A stretch of 64,000 nt of DNA from Pseudonocardia broussonetiae. Lineage in GTDB: Bacteria; Actinomycetota; Actinomycetes; Mycobacteriales; Pseudonocardiaceae. Positions 24,002 through 33,607 of this stretch are shown piece after piece. The notes beneath the pieces were generated by a model. That model was not told where the DNA came from and did no database searches. It was given only the letters and a program-made list of their open reading frames with translations. The position numbers and the translations under genes were made by a program. The stretch is taken from assembly GCF_013155125.1 (NCBI RefSeq), contig NZ_CP053564.1, positions 255,501-319,500 of the forward strand. The letters are read 5' to 3'. Position 1 is the first letter of the stretch; every line of letters begins with the position of its first letter.

Positions 24002-25165
24002 TCATCCCTCGGCGAGCCAGGCCCGGATCTCGGCCTCGTCGGCGCCCAGGCCGGGGGGCGGGCGGTGGTAGGCGGGCGGGGTGGCGGAGTAGCTGACGGG
24101 GTTGCGGACGCTCGGCACGCCGCCCGGCCGCACCACCGGGTCGAGCCCGAGCCGCTCGGCCAGCGCGAGCCCCTCGTCGACGCCCTGGATCGGGCCGCAC
24201 GGCACGCCGATCGGGGCGAGGACGTCGAACCACTCCTGCGCGGACCGGGTGGCGAGGCGCTCGAGCAGCAGGGGACGGAGCTCGTCGCGGTGGGCGTTGC
24301 GGTCGGCCATCGAGCCGAAGCGCGGGTCGTCGAGCAGCTCCGGCGCCCCGATCGCCTCGGCGAGCTTGCGGAACTGGCCGTCGTTGGCCGCGATGACGAT
24401 CAGCTCGCCGTCGCCGGTGGGCAGCGGCTCGTAGGGGAACAGGCTCAGGTGGGCGTTGCCCAGCCGCCGCGGGACGACCCCGCCCGCGAGCACCGCCGAC
24501 GTCTGGTTGACCAGCGCCGAGAGCCCGGCGGACAGCAGGTTGGTCTGCACGTGCTGGCCCTCGCCGGTGGCGTCGCGGTGGTGCAGCGCGGCGAGGACCG
24601 CGACGGTCGCGTGCAGCCCGGTGATGACGTCCAGCACCGCGACGCCGGCCCGCAGCGGCGGCCCGTCGGCCTCGCCGGTGACGCTCATCAGCCCCGACAC
24701 CGCCTGCGCGAGCAGGTCGTAGCCGGGCAGGCCGGAGTCGGGGCCGAAGCCCGAGATCGAGCAGTAGACGAGGCCGGGGTTGGTGGCCGAGACCGTCGGG
24801 TGGTCGAGCCCGAACTGCGCGAGCCCGCCGGGCTTGAAGTTCTCGACGAGGACGTCGGCGCGGTCGGCGAGGCGGCGGGCGACGGCGAGGTCGTCGGCGT
24901 CGCGCAGGTCCAGGACGATCGAGCGCTTGTTGCGGTTGGTCGAGAGGTAGTAGGTGGCGGTGCCGTCGGCGGAGACCGGGGGCGTCCACGTGCGGGTGTC
25001 GTCGCCCGTCGGCGGACCCTCCACCTTGATCACGGTGGCGCCGAGGTCGGCGAGCAGCATGGTGGCGTAGGGGCCGGCCAGGATGCGGGCGAAGTCGGCG
25101 ACGACCACCCCCGCGAGCGGTCCGGTCGGGCGGTCGTCAGCGATCACGACCCGATTCTGGTGCAT
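24002..25165 (-). CDS. Family III CoA-transferase (CaiB/BaiF)
   Basis: Formyl-CoA transferase-type enzyme moving CoA between carboxylic acids, 387 residues. Family marks: LAGVVVADFARILAGPYATMLLADLGATVIKVE at the N-terminus, the NRNKRSIVLDL motif, and the catalytic aspartate D150 in PGYDLLAQAVSG. Length is normal. From the ATG at 25165 it overlaps the sigma-factor gene upstream by 29 bp; a GTG at 25147 is an alternative start. It is the last gene of a leftward run with an ECF42 sigma factor, but its substrate cannot be read from context. Confidence 0.88.
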   Translation of the reverse strand: MHQNRVVIADDRPTGPLAGVVVADFARILAGPYATMLLADLGATVIKVEGPPTGDDTRTWTPPVSADGTATYYLSTNRNKRSIVLDLRDADDLAVARRLADRADVLVENFKPGGLAQFGLDHPTVSATNPGLVYCSISGFGPDSGLPGYDLLAQAVSGLMSVTGEADGPPLRAGVAVLDVITGLHATVAVLAALHHRDATGEGQHVQTNLLSAGLSALVNQTSAVLAGGVVPRRLGNAHLSLFPYEPLPTGDGELIVIAANDGQFRKLAEAIGAPELLDDPRFGSMADRNAHRDELRPLLLERLATRSAQEWFDVLAPIGVPCGPIQGVDEGLALAERLGLDPVVRPGGVPSVRNPVSYSATPPAYHRPPPGLGADEAEIRAWLAEG

Positions 25166-26420
25166 GGGCGGCGGCGGCCTCCGCGGCGCGGGCCGCGAAC
25201 AGGGCTCGCTCGGGCTCGTTGCGGGTGAGCACGGCCGCCTCGGCGAAGCGGTCGGCGGCCTCGGCGTGCCGCCCGGCCATGGCCAGCAGCTCGCCGTGCA
25301 CGGCGGGCCGCTGCGGGTAGGCAGCCAGCGCCACCTCGTCGACCTCCTCGAACAGCGCCAGACCGGCCTCGGGCCCGGACGCGTAGCCGTGGGCCATCGC
25401 CCGGTTCAGCGCGACGACGGGCGAGGGCCACCCCGCGGCGAGCACGTCGTAGAGCGCGGCGATCTGCGCGCGGTCGGTCTCGTCGGCGGTGCGGGCGGTG
25501 GCGTGGCAGGCCGCGACGGCCGCCTGCAGCGTGTACGGCCCGATCGCACCGGCCTCCGCGGCCCGGGCCAGCGCCGCGAGGCCGCGCCGGACCAGCAGGG
25601 CGTCCCACCGGCGCCGGTCCTGGTGCTGCAGCAGGACCGGGCGGCCGTCGGCGTCGTGGCGGGCGGCGGCGCGCGCCTGCGTGAGCTCCAGCAGCGCGGC
25701 CAGCCCGTGCGCCTCCGCCTGCTCCGGCACCAGCGACGCCGTGAGCCGGGCCAGGCGCAGCGCCTCGGCGCACAGCTCGGGGCGCATCCAGTCCTCGCCC
25801 GCGGTGGCGCTGTAGCCCTCGTTGAACACCAGGTAGATCACCTCGAGGACGCTCGCGAGGCGCTCGACCAGCTCGTCCGGACCCGGCATCGCGAACCGGA
25901 TCCCCTTGTCCCGCAACGCCTTCTTCGCCCGCGAGATGCGCTGCCCGGCCACCGGGTCGGGCACCAGGAACGCCCGCGCGATCTCGTCGGTGCGCAGGCC
26001 CGAGAGGCAGCGCAGCACGAGGGCGACGCGGTGGTCGCGGTGCAGCGCGGGGTGGCAGGCGGTGAAGAGCAGGCGCAGGACGTCGTCGCCGACCGGGTCG
26101 TCCAGGGCGTCGTCGACGGCGTCGCGCTCGTCGACGACGTCGGTCGCGTCCCGGCCGATCGCCTCGACGGCGCGGCGGTGCACGGCCGCGCGCCGGAAGC
26201 CGTCGACGGCCCGGTTCTTCGCCGTGGTCATCAGCCAGCCGCCGGGGTTGGGCGGGACCCCGGAGACCGGCCACCGCTCCAGCGCCGCGACGAGCGCGTC
26301 CTGCGCGAGCTCCTCGGCGGTGCCGACGTCGCCGGTGAACCGGGCGAGCCCGGCCACCAGCCGCGCCGACTCGATGCGCCACACCGCCTCCACGGCCGCG
26401 ACGCCCGACGCACCGGTCAC
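25137..26420 (-). CDS. ECF42-type RNA polymerase sigma factor with C-terminal TPR-like extension
   Basis: A 427-residue sigma factor, twice the usual ECF size. Sigma-2 lies at about 10-75 (AEELAQDALVAALERWP), sigma-4 at about 125-180 (LSGLRTDEIARAFLVPDP, SRAKKALRDKG), and the remaining 230 residues are helical TPR-like (FNEGYSATAGEDWMRPELC, then SPVVALNRAMAHGY). This architecture plus an adjacent DGPF/YCII gene defines group ECF42, where the C-terminal extension replaces an anti-sigma factor. GTG start at 26420, 39 bp after the DGPF gene stop. Its targets usually include the DGPF gene itself. Confidence 0.9.
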   Translation of the reverse strand: MTGASGVAAVEAVWRIESARLVAGLARFTGDVGTAEELAQDALVAALERWPVSGVPPNPGGWLMTTAKNRAVDGFRRAAVHRRAVEAIGRDATDVVDERDAVDDALDDPVGDDVLRLLFTACHPALHRDHRVALVLRCLSGLRTDEIARAFLVPDPVAGQRISRAKKALRDKGIRFAMPGPDELVERLASVLEVIYLVFNEGYSATAGEDWMRPELCAEALRLARLTASLVPEQAEAHGLAALLELTQARAAARHDADGRPVLLQHQDRRRWDALLVRRGLAALARAAEAGAIGPYTLQAAVAACHATARTADETDRAQIAALYDVLAAGWPSPVVALNRAMAHGYASGPEAGLALFEEVDEVALAAYPQRPAVHGELLAMAGRHAEAADRFAEAAVLTRNEPERALFAARAAEAAAAHAPESGRDR

Positions 26421-26458
26421 CCCGCCATCATGCCGGGCCCACCCTCAGGCCGGCGCGC

Positions 26459-26830
26459 TCAGGACGGGGGCCCGAAGTCCTCGGGCCCCATCACCTTCAG
26501 CACCCGCGCCTCGCCCTCCCAGCCGGGCCAGAGGTCGCGGTGCAGGGCCATGAACCGGCTCGTCCACTCCACCGCCTCCTCCTTGGTGCGGGTGTCGTAG
26601 ACGGCGTAGCTGATCATCTCCTTGGACTCCGCGAACGGGCCGTCGGTGACGCGGAGGCCGTCGCCGCCGACGGCGACCTTCGCGCCCGCGGCGCTCGGGG
26701 CGAGGCCCGCGGTGTCGAGGAGCACGCCGGCGCGGGTGGCGTCCTCCCCCAGCTGCAGGATGCCGGCCATCAGCTCGGCGGGCGGCGGGGCGTCGGGGGT
26801 GGTGGCCTCGAGAACGACGAGGTAGCGCAT
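26459..26830 (-). CDS. DGPF/YCII-related protein, ECF42 partner
   Basis: A 123-residue YCII-like protein with the defining DGPF motif in VTDGPFAESKEMISYAVYD and the MRYLVVLEATTPDAPPPAELM opening. Genes of this type almost always accompany ECF42 sigma factors and are probably regulated by them. The biochemical role is not established; the fold resembles small dimeric ferredoxin-like enzymes. It is followed by the sigma gene after 38 bp and preceded by a DUF998 gene. Confidence 0.9.
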   Translation of the reverse strand: MRYLVVLEATTPDAPPPAELMAGILQLGEDATRAGVLLDTAGLAPSAAGAKVAVGGDGLRVTDGPFAESKEMISYAVYDTRTKEEAVEWTSRFMALHRDLWPGWEGEARVLKVMGPEDFGPPS

Positions 26831-26859
26831 CGGAGTGGTCCTTCCTGACGGGGGAGGTC

Positions 26860-27558
26860 TCAGCGGCCGTCGGTGTTCGGCATGGTCCGGTAGCGGTGGA
26901 CGAACACGACGGTGAGCAGCGCGAACACGGCGACGACGACGGCCACGAACACCGGCACGCCCGCCGCCCCGAGCAGCCCCGACGCCAGGCCGAGGAACCC
27001 GGCGAGGAACAGCGGGGCGACGACCCGGCAGGCCGTGGCCGGCCCCCCGAACCCCTCACGGGAGAGCCGCCGGGCCAGGACGAGCAGCGCCGCGGCGAGG
27101 CACGGGAACCCGAGCGCGCCGGCGAGCAGGTGCACCGCCGCGGTGCCGCTGATCGTCGTGGCCTGCGGCAGGTCCGCGGGGAACCCGTTCACGGCGTCGA
27201 CGGGGAAGATCCCGGCGACGACCAGGCTCAGCCCGAACAGCGCCAGCAGCACCGGGGCCGCCGTCGCGGCCGGGCCGGTGCGCAGGGCGCGGCGCAGGCC
27301 GATCGCGGCCAGGACCGTCATGACGCCGGTCGCGACGAGGTTGGTGACCTGGATCCAGCCGCCGTCGCCGAGCGCGAGCTGGCTCCAGGCGTGGCGGGAG
27401 AAGTCGAAGCCCTCGCGCAGCAGGCCCTGCACCACCGAGGCGACGACGTACACCGGGCCGGCGATGACGCCGTAGCCCAGCAGCGACTTCGTGACGCGGT
27501 CGGCGGTGAGCTCCTCGGGCGTCGAGACGGTGCCGGCGCGGGTGGGGATGGTGGTCAT
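26860..27558 (-). CDS. DUF998 family membrane protein
   Basis: A 232-residue protein with six predicted membrane helices (about 28-48, 68-88, 98-118, 135-158, 172-195, 198-220). The family pattern is GPVYVVASVVQGLLREGFDFSRHAWSQLALG followed by VAGIFPVDAVNGFP. DUF998 proteins have no assigned function and often sit next to ECF42/DGPF genes in actinobacteria. First gene of the leftward DUF998-DGPF-ECF42 run, so it may be part of the sigma factor's stimulus or response. Confidence 0.85.
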   Translation of the reverse strand: MTTIPTRAGTVSTPEELTADRVTKSLLGYGVIAGPVYVVASVVQGLLREGFDFSRHAWSQLALGDGGWIQVTNLVATGVMTVLAAIGLRRALRTGPAATAAPVLLALFGLSLVVAGIFPVDAVNGFPADLPQATTISGTAAVHLLAGALGFPCLAAALLVLARRLSREGFGGPATACRVVAPLFLAGFLGLASGLLGAAGVPVFVAVVVAVFALLTVVFVHRYRTMPNTDGR

Positions 27559-27652
27559 GGCGGTCTCCCGGTGTCCTGCCCCCGGTCGTCGGGGGCGTGT
27601 ACCGACTCCACGAACGGCCCGGGCTGATTTTGCACCCGCGCCGGAGGGAGTC

Positions 27653-29986
27653 TCAGCGCCGCGCCCGCACCGGGTCGAGGCGCCGCAGCAGCACCGCCGT
27701 GAGCGCCACGAGCACCGCCACGATCGCGACGAGCACGACCACCGCGACCACCCACTGGCCGGCGGTGTGCTCCCAGAGCGGGTCAGGGTCGGTCTGCAGC
27801 CGGTTCATGTCGATGGTCGTGGAGCCCATCGCGAACGCCCACCGCGACGGCACCAGCCACGCCAGCTGCTCCAGCACCGGCCGCCCGTGCACGGGGAAGA
27901 TCCCGCCGCTGACGACGAGCTCCAGCATCAGCACGAGCACCAGCAGCGGCATGCCGCGGTCGGCGTTGTCGATGAACGCGGAGATCGCGAGCCCGGCCAC
28001 CATCGACGCCACGGTGACGGCGACGACGGCGAGCAGCACCTCCGCCACCGGCGACCCCAGGACGAGCGCCTCGTCGGGGCCGTCGCGCCCGAGCGTCGCG
28101 AGCAGCGTGAACAGCACCGCCTGCAGCCCGGTGATCACGCCGAGCACCAGCAGCTTCGACACCAGGTAGGCCGGTAGCGACAACCCGATGGCGCGCTCCC
28201 GGACGTACACCGGACGTTCCTTCACCAGCTCCCGGATCGACGCGGCCAGCCCCACCAGCGCCCCGCCGACGACCAGCACGAGCAGCAGCTGCAGCGGTTG
28301 GGCGTCGGCGGCGCCGAGGGCGGCCGTGACCGACAGGCCGGAGTCGCCGGGCACCAGGCGGGCCAGCAGGCTGAGCATCAGCGGGAGCACGGCCAGCGAG
28401 ATCGCGTACTGCTTGTCCGACGCGATGACCGCCAGGTAGCGCCGGCACAGCACCGCGAGCTGGGTGCCGAAGCGCTGCTGCGGCGGGGCCGCCGCGGGGG
28501 CCGAGCGGTCGGCGATCCGGGGGGTGTGACCGGTGGCGCCCGCGACGTAGCGCCGGTGCTGCACCGACTGCCGGAAGCGCGCCCCGATCTGGTCGCCCGG
28601 AACGCGGCTCAGCAGCAGGAACATCTCGGCGTAGTCGGGCTGGTTGAAGTAGGCCAGCGCCTCACCGGGCGGGCCGAAGTAGGCGACGTGGCCGCCGGGA
28701 GCGAGGACGAGCAGGCGGTCGCACTGGTCGAGGTTGGCGACGCTGTGGGTGACGACGACGACCGTGCGCCCGCCGTCGGCCAGGCCGCGCAGCGTCTGCA
28801 TGACGGCCTTGTCCAGCCCCGGGTCGAGCCCGGACGTCGGCTCGTCGAGGAACAGCAGCGTCGGCTTGGTGAGCAGCTCCAGCGCCACCGACGTGCGCTT
28901 GCGCTGCCCGCCCGACAGCGTGTCGATGCGCTGGTCGGCGTGCTTCGTGAGGCCGAGCTCCTCGAGCACCTCGGTGATCCGGCGCTCGCGGTCGGCCCGC
29001 TTGACGTCGGCCGGGAAGCGCAGGCGGGCGGCGTAGCGCAGGGCGCGTCGCACCGTCAGCTGGGTGTGCAGCACGTCGTCCTGCGGGACGAGGCCGATGC
29101 GGTGGCGCAGCTCGTCGAACTCGGCGTAGAGGTCGCGCCCGGCGTAGCGGACCTCGCCGATGTCGGCGGGCCGGCTGCCCGTGAGCGCCCGCAGCAGCGT
29201 CGACTTCCCCGCCCCGCTGGGCCCCACCACCGCCAGCAGGCTCTTGCCGGCCAGCCCGAAGCCGACGTCGCGCATCAGGGCCTTGCCCTCCGGCGTGGTG
29301 ACGCCGAGGTCGCGCACCTCGAAGGCGACGTCGCCGGTGTCGACGGCCGCGACCAGCTCGTCGCCGTGCAGCTGCAGGAGCGCGTGCCCGATGCCGATGA
29401 CGTCGCGCGGCCCGACGGCGGCGGTCCGCACCCGCACCCCGTTGACGAACGTGCCGTTGCCGGTGCCGAGGTCGGCGATCTGCCAGCCCTGGCCGGTGCG
29501 GCTCAGCTCGGCGTGGTGGCGGGAGACGAGCAGGTCGTCGAGGACGACGTCGTTGTCGGGCAGCCGGCCCACCCGGATGCGCGCGGTCTGGGCGGCCCGC
29601 GCGACGCTGTAGCTCATGGTGGCGCCGCCGCCCTGCCGCGCCAGCACGCCGCCCGCGGGCACCGGGGGCAGCCGGTCGGGCGCCGGCGGTGGGGCCCCGA
29701 CCGGCCGGAACTCCAGCGCCGTGACGTCCGGCGGCGTGCCGAGGTGCACGGTGACCGGGCCCGTCACCGCCATCGTCGTGACGCGCCTGCCGCCGGCGAA
29801 CGTGCCGTAGCGGGAGTGGTCGGTGATCGTCCAGCGGCCGTCGGCGAGCTCGACGACGAGGTGGGTGCGCGAGACGTGCGCGCCCGGGAGGTCGAGATCG
29901 GCGGTGGGGCCGCGCCCGATGACGAAAGGGCGTCCGGGCGGCACCTGCATCCGCCGCCCGGCCGCGACCAGCTCCAACGACTGCAT
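27653..29986 (-). CDS. ABC exporter with two N-terminal FHA domains (Rv1747-like)
   Basis: A 777-residue half-transporter. FHA domain 1 spans about 20-75 (FVIGRGPTADLDLPGAHVSR), FHA domain 2 about 137-205 (RVGRLPDNDVVLDD, SRHHAEL, GTGNGTFVNGVRV). The ATPase has Walker A GPSGAGKST at 255-263, signature LSGGQRKRTS and Walker B TLLFLDEPTSG, then an ABC2-type membrane domain of six helices at about 525-770. FHA domains bind phosphothreonine, and in Rv1747 the kinase PknF controls export of lipo-oligosaccharide-like cargo. No kinase lies nearby. Upstream of the DUF998 operon by 94 bp, same strand. Confidence 0.92.
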   Translation of the reverse strand: MQSLELVAAGRRMQVPPGRPFVIGRGPTADLDLPGAHVSRTHLVVELADGRWTITDHSRYGTFAGGRRVTTMAVTGPVTVHLGTPPDVTALEFRPVGAPPPAPDRLPPVPAGGVLARQGGGATMSYSVARAAQTARIRVGRLPDNDVVLDDLLVSRHHAELSRTGQGWQIADLGTGNGTFVNGVRVRTAAVGPRDVIGIGHALLQLHGDELVAAVDTGDVAFEVRDLGVTTPEGKALMRDVGFGLAGKSLLAVVGPSGAGKSTLLRALTGSRPADIGEVRYAGRDLYAEFDELRHRIGLVPQDDVLHTQLTVRRALRYAARLRFPADVKRADRERRITEVLEELGLTKHADQRIDTLSGGQRKRTSVALELLTKPTLLFLDEPTSGLDPGLDKAVMQTLRGLADGGRTVVVVTHSVANLDQCDRLLVLAPGGHVAYFGPPGEALAYFNQPDYAEMFLLLSRVPGDQIGARFRQSVQHRRYVAGATGHTPRIADRSAPAAAPPQQRFGTQLAVLCRRYLAVIASDKQYAISLAVLPLMLSLLARLVPGDSGLSVTAALGAADAQPLQLLLVLVVGGALVGLAASIRELVKERPVYVRERAIGLSLPAYLVSKLLVLGVITGLQAVLFTLLATLGRDGPDEALVLGSPVAEVLLAVVAVTVASMVAGLAISAFIDNADRGMPLLVLVLMLELVVSGGIFPVHGRPVLEQLAWLVPSRWAFAMGSTTIDMNRLQTDPDPLWEHTAGQWVVAVVVLVAIVAVLVALTAVLLRRLDPVRARR

Positions 29987-30125
29987 CGAGGTCCCCCTGG
30001 TCGCCCGTGGTGGCCGTAACCTAACCCGCTCCCGCGTCCCGTCAACGCGTCGGGCCCGAACCCGCCGGAGATCATCGCCCCGCGAGCGCCTCCCGCCGGG
30101 GCGGCGCGCCGGTTAGCGTGCAGGC

Positions 30126-32270
30126 ATGGCTCTGGCGATCACCGACGACCACCGGACGCTGGCCCAGGTGGCCCGCTCCGCCCTCTCCGGACAGCGCGCG
30201 GCCGCGCGGGACCTGCTCGACCGGCCCGACGAGGCGCTCCCCGCGTCGTGGAAGGAGCTGGCCGGGCTCGGCTGGCTCGGGCTCGCCGTGCCCGAGGAGC
30301 ACGGCGGCGAGGGCGCCGGGCTGCCCGAGCTGGCGGTCGTGCTGGAGGAGCTGGGGCGCGTCGTCGCGCCCGGGCCGTTCCTGCCGACCGTGCTGGCGTC
30401 GGCGGTCCTGACCGAGGCCGGCACGCCGGAGCTGCGGGCGTCGCTGCTGCCGGGGCTGGCCGACGGGTCGCGCACCGCGGCCGTCGGGCTCGGCTCGGGC
30501 GTCACCACCGACGGCACCACCGCGAGCGGCGACGCCGGGTTCGTCCTGGGCGGCGGGCTGGCGGAGCTGTTCCTGCTGGTCGCGGGCGACGACGTGGTCG
30601 TCGTCGAGGCCGTCGTCGGGGCAGTCACGAAGGACGTGCCCTCCGCGCTGCTCGACCGCACCCGCCGCGGCGCCCTGGTCACCCTCGACGCCGCCCCGGT
30701 GCTGGGCGTGGTCCTCGGCGGCGCCGCGGTGGCGCGCCGGCTCACGCGCGTGCTCGCCGCCGCGGAGGCCGCGGGCATCGCGACCGCCTGCCTGGAGACC
30801 TCGGTGGCCTACGTCCAGGAGCGCAAGCAGTTCGGGCGCACCGTCGGCACGTTCCAGGCCGTCAAGCACAAGGCGGCCGACCTGCTGCTCGACGCCGAGC
30901 TCGCCGTCGCCGCCGCGTGGGACGCCTCGCGCGCCCCGGCCGGCACCCCCGGCGCGGAGCTCGCCGCGGCGGTGGCGGCCGCGCGGTCGGTGCCCGGCGC
31001 CGTCCGGGCCGCGGAGACGATGATCCAGCTGCACGGCGGCATCGGCTTCACCTGGGAGCACGACGCCCACCTCTACCTTCGGCGCGCGCTCACGCTCGCC
31101 GCGGTCGTCGCGCAGACCGGGGACGCCGACCGCGACGCCGCCCGCCTCACGCGCGACGGCGTCACGCGCGCCCCGGACCTCGACCTCCCGCCCGAGGCCG
31201 ACGCCCACCGCGCGGCCGCCCGGGAGTTCGTCGCCTCGCTGGAGGGGCTGGACGCACCCGCGCGCCGCGTGAAGATGGTGGAGTCGGGCTACCTGGTGCC
31301 GCACTGGCCGCCGCCGTGGGGCCGCGACGCGTCGGCCACCGAGCAGCTCGTCATCGAGCAGGAGTTCCGCGGCGTCGACATGCCGTCCCTGGGCATCACC
31401 GCCTGGAACATCCAGACGATCTCCCAGCACGGCACGCCCGAGCAGCACGACCGCTGGCTGCTGCCCGCGCTGCGCGGGGAGACCGAGTGGTGCCAGCTGT
31501 TCTCCGAGCCCGGCGCGGGCTCCGACGCGGCGGCGATCTCGACGCGCGGCGTGCGCGTCGACGGTGGGTGGCGGGTGACCGGCCAGAAGGTCTGGACGAC
31601 CCGCGCGCACCAGTCCGACTGGGGCTTCGCGACGGTCCGCACCGACTCCTCGGGCCCGAAGCACTCCGGCATCACGATGATGGCGATCGACCTGCGCTCG
31701 CCGGGCGTCGACGTCCGGCCGCTGCGCGAGCTCACCGGCGACGCCCTGTTCAACGAGGTCTTCCTCGACGACGTGTTCGTGCCCGACTCCGACGTCGTCG
31801 GCGAGGTCGGGCAGGGCTGGCGGGTGGCGCGGGCGACGCTGGGCAACGAGCGCGTGTCGATCGGCGGGGGCGGCGCGGGCACGATCCCGTTCCGCGCCAA
31901 GGACCTGCTGCCCCTCGCCGACGCGTCGGCCGACCCGCACACCGCGGAGCGGGAGGTCGGGGCGCTGGTCGTCGAGGACCTGACGAAGCGGCTGCTCCTG
32001 CTGCGCCAGGCGGCGCGGGCCGTCGGCGGCACCGAGCCCGGCCCGGAGGGCAACCTCAACAAGCTGTTCTCCTCCGAGCACGCCCAGCGCGTCACGGCGC
32101 TGGCGGTGCGCCTGGCCGGCACGGCGGCCGTGGCCGGCGGCAACGAGCTCGTGATGCGCTGCTACCTGTGGGCGCGGTGCCTGACGATCGCGGGCGGCAC
32201 GTCGGAGATCGCACGCAACCAGGTCGCGGAGCGGCTGCTCGGCCTGCCCCGCGACCCGTTGATCAGCTGA
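30126..32270 (+). CDS. Fused double-domain acyl-CoA dehydrogenase (FadE34-like)
   Basis: FAD-dependent dehydrogenase of 714 residues made of two acyl-CoA dehydrogenase units, about 1-335 and 340-714. Unit 1 has LGLAVPEEHGGEGAG, YVQERKQFGRTVGTFQAVKHKAADL and AETMIQLHGGIGFTWEHD. Unit 2 has WCQLFSEPGAGSDAAAISTR, GQKVWTTRAHQSDW and TIAGGTSEIARNQVAERLLG. FadE34 of Mycobacterium, which acts on C5 cholesterol side-chain CoA esters, has this fused layout and nearly the same length. A steroid or branched-acid substrate is inference. ATG at 30126; ends at a GTGAGTGG-family palindrome. Confidence 0.88.
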   Translation: MALAITDDHRTLAQVARSALSGQRAAARDLLDRPDEALPASWKELAGLGWLGLAVPEEHGGEGAGLPELAVVLEELGRVVAPGPFLPTVLASAVLTEAGTPELRASLLPGLADGSRTAAVGLGSGVTTDGTTASGDAGFVLGGGLAELFLLVAGDDVVVVEAVVGAVTKDVPSALLDRTRRGALVTLDAAPVLGVVLGGAAVARRLTRVLAAAEAAGIATACLETSVAYVQERKQFGRTVGTFQAVKHKAADLLLDAELAVAAAWDASRAPAGTPGAELAAAVAAARSVPGAVRAAETMIQLHGGIGFTWEHDAHLYLRRALTLAAVVAQTGDADRDAARLTRDGVTRAPDLDLPPEADAHRAAAREFVASLEGLDAPARRVKMVESGYLVPHWPPPWGRDASATEQLVIEQEFRGVDMPSLGITAWNIQTISQHGTPEQHDRWLLPALRGETEWCQLFSEPGAGSDAAAISTRGVRVDGGWRVTGQKVWTTRAHQSDWGFATVRTDSSGPKHSGITMMAIDLRSPGVDVRPLRELTGDALFNEVFLDDVFVPDSDVVGEVGQGWRVARATLGNERVSIGGGGAGTIPFRAKDLLPLADASADPHTAEREVGALVVEDLTKRLLLLRQAARAVGGTEPGPEGNLNKLFSSEHAQRVTALAVRLAGTAAVAGGNELVMRCYLWARCLTIAGGTSEIARNQVAERLLGLPRDPLIS

Positions 32271-32275
32271 ACCCT

Positions 32276-32317
32276 CGTGAGTGGCGATCGTGGTCCTGGC
32301 CACGATCGCCACTCACG
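32276..32317. terminator. GTGAGTGG-family palindrome, copy 2
   Basis: Perfect 18-bp stem (arms 32276-32293 and 32300-32317) with 6-nt loop TCCTGG, in the 53-bp gap between convergent genes. Outer arm CGTGAGTGG is identical to copies 1 and 3; the inner arm CGATCGTGG is different but fully complementary. Confidence 0.75.
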
Positions 32318-32323
32318 GGTGCG

Positions 32324-33496
32324 TCAGCGCAGCGCGTGCTCCCGGTGGGCCCGCTCGATGAGCTCGCGCAGCTCGGCGTCCTCCCGGACCTCCGTGCCGT
32401 GCTTGTCGTCGGGCAGGTCCTTGATCCGCTGCTCGTCGGCCTCGAGCAGCGCGTAGTTGCGGGCGCGGGTGTCATCGTCCAGCTCCTGGTCGACGGCCTC
32501 CTTCGCGTGCTTGCGCGCCGCCGACGACACGCTCTTCGCCTTGCCCGACGCGCTGAACAGCGAGGCCACGACCGTCACGGCCAGGACGCCGATGATGACG
32601 ACCAGCGAGAGCCCGGTGCTGATCTCGACGACCGGCAGCGGCTCGCCGCCGTTGAGGAACGGCAGGTTGTTCTCGTGCAGGGCGTGCAGGATCAGCTTGA
32701 CGCCGATGAAGCCGAGGATGATCGCGAGCCCGTAGGACAGGTAGACGAGCCGGTCGAGCAGGCCGTCGATCAGGAAGAACAGCTGGCGCAGGCCCATCAG
32801 CGAGAACGCGGTGGCCGTGAACACGATGTAGGTGTTCTGGGTCAGGCCGAAGATCGCCGGGATGGAGTCGAGCGCGAACAGCAGGTCGGTGGCGCCGATG
32901 GCGACCATCACCAGGAGCATCGGCGTCAGCATCCGCTTGCCGTTCTCGTAGGTGAACATCTTGTCGCCGTCGTAGTGCTCGCTGGTGTGGAAGAACCGGC
33001 GGGCGAGGCGGACCATGACGTTGTCCTGCTGCTCCTCGTCCTCGTCCTCGCGGAGCAGGTTCACCGCGGTGACGATGAGGATCGCGCCGAAGATGTAGAA
33101 CACCCAGGCGAAGGAGTTGATCAGCGCCGCGCCCAGGAAGATGAACCCCGTGCGGGCGAGCAGCGAGAACACGATGCCGAACAGCAGCACCTTCTGCTGG
33201 TCCGCCCGCGGCACGGCGAAGCTCGCCATGATGATCAGGAAGACGAACAGGTTGTCGACCGAGAGCGCCTTCTCGGTGACGTAGCCGGCGAAGTACTCGG
33301 TGCCCATGGTCGCTCCGCCGAACCACCACACGCCGATGCCGAAGACGATCGCGATGCCGACGTAGATCGCCGACCAGACCGCCGCCTCGCGCAGCGTGGG
33401 GATGTGCGCCTTGCGCACGTGGAAGACGAAGTCGAAGAGGAGGAGGCCGACGATCCCGACGATCGTCAAGCCCCAGACGAGGGCGGGTACGTCCAT
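32324..33496 (-). CDS. TerC/Alx family membrane protein
   Basis: Integral membrane protein of the TerC family, linked to tellurite resistance and, in better studied members, to Mn2+ efflux. About 390 residues with nine helices. Diagnostic segments are LLLFDFVFHVRKAHIPTLREAAVWS, the acidic TEKALSVDNLFVFLIIM and VAIGATDLLFALDSIPAIFG, whose Asp residues probably bind metal. A 75-residue charged cytoplasmic tail follows. ATG at 33496 has GGATGA upstream; ATG 33505 is possible. No riboswitch is visible here, unlike the UPF0016 gene. Divergent from a TetR gene 111 bp away. Confidence 0.88.
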   Translation of the reverse strand: MDVPALVWGLTIVGIVGLLLFDFVFHVRKAHIPTLREAAVWSAIYVGIAIVFGIGVWWFGGATMGTEYFAGYVTEKALSVDNLFVFLIIMASFAVPRADQQKVLLFGIVFSLLARTGFIFLGAALINSFAWVFYIFGAILIVTAVNLLREDEDEEQQDNVMVRLARRFFHTSEHYDGDKMFTYENGKRMLTPMLLVMVAIGATDLLFALDSIPAIFGLTQNTYIVFTATAFSLMGLRQLFFLIDGLLDRLVYLSYGLAIILGFIGVKLILHALHENNLPFLNGGEPLPVVEISTGLSLVVIIGVLAVTVVASLFSASGKAKSVSSAARKHAKEAVDQELDDDTRARNYALLEADEQRIKDLPDDKHGTEVREDAELRELIERAHREHALR

Positions 33497-33607
33497 GAGC
33501 GTCATCCGTTCCGGCGTGGCGGCATTAGGAAAGGGCAGTGTGTCGTTTCCCTGTAGTCTGACGTACGAAGCCCGCACCTGTGTTCCCCGGAGAGGAGATC
33601 CGACCGT

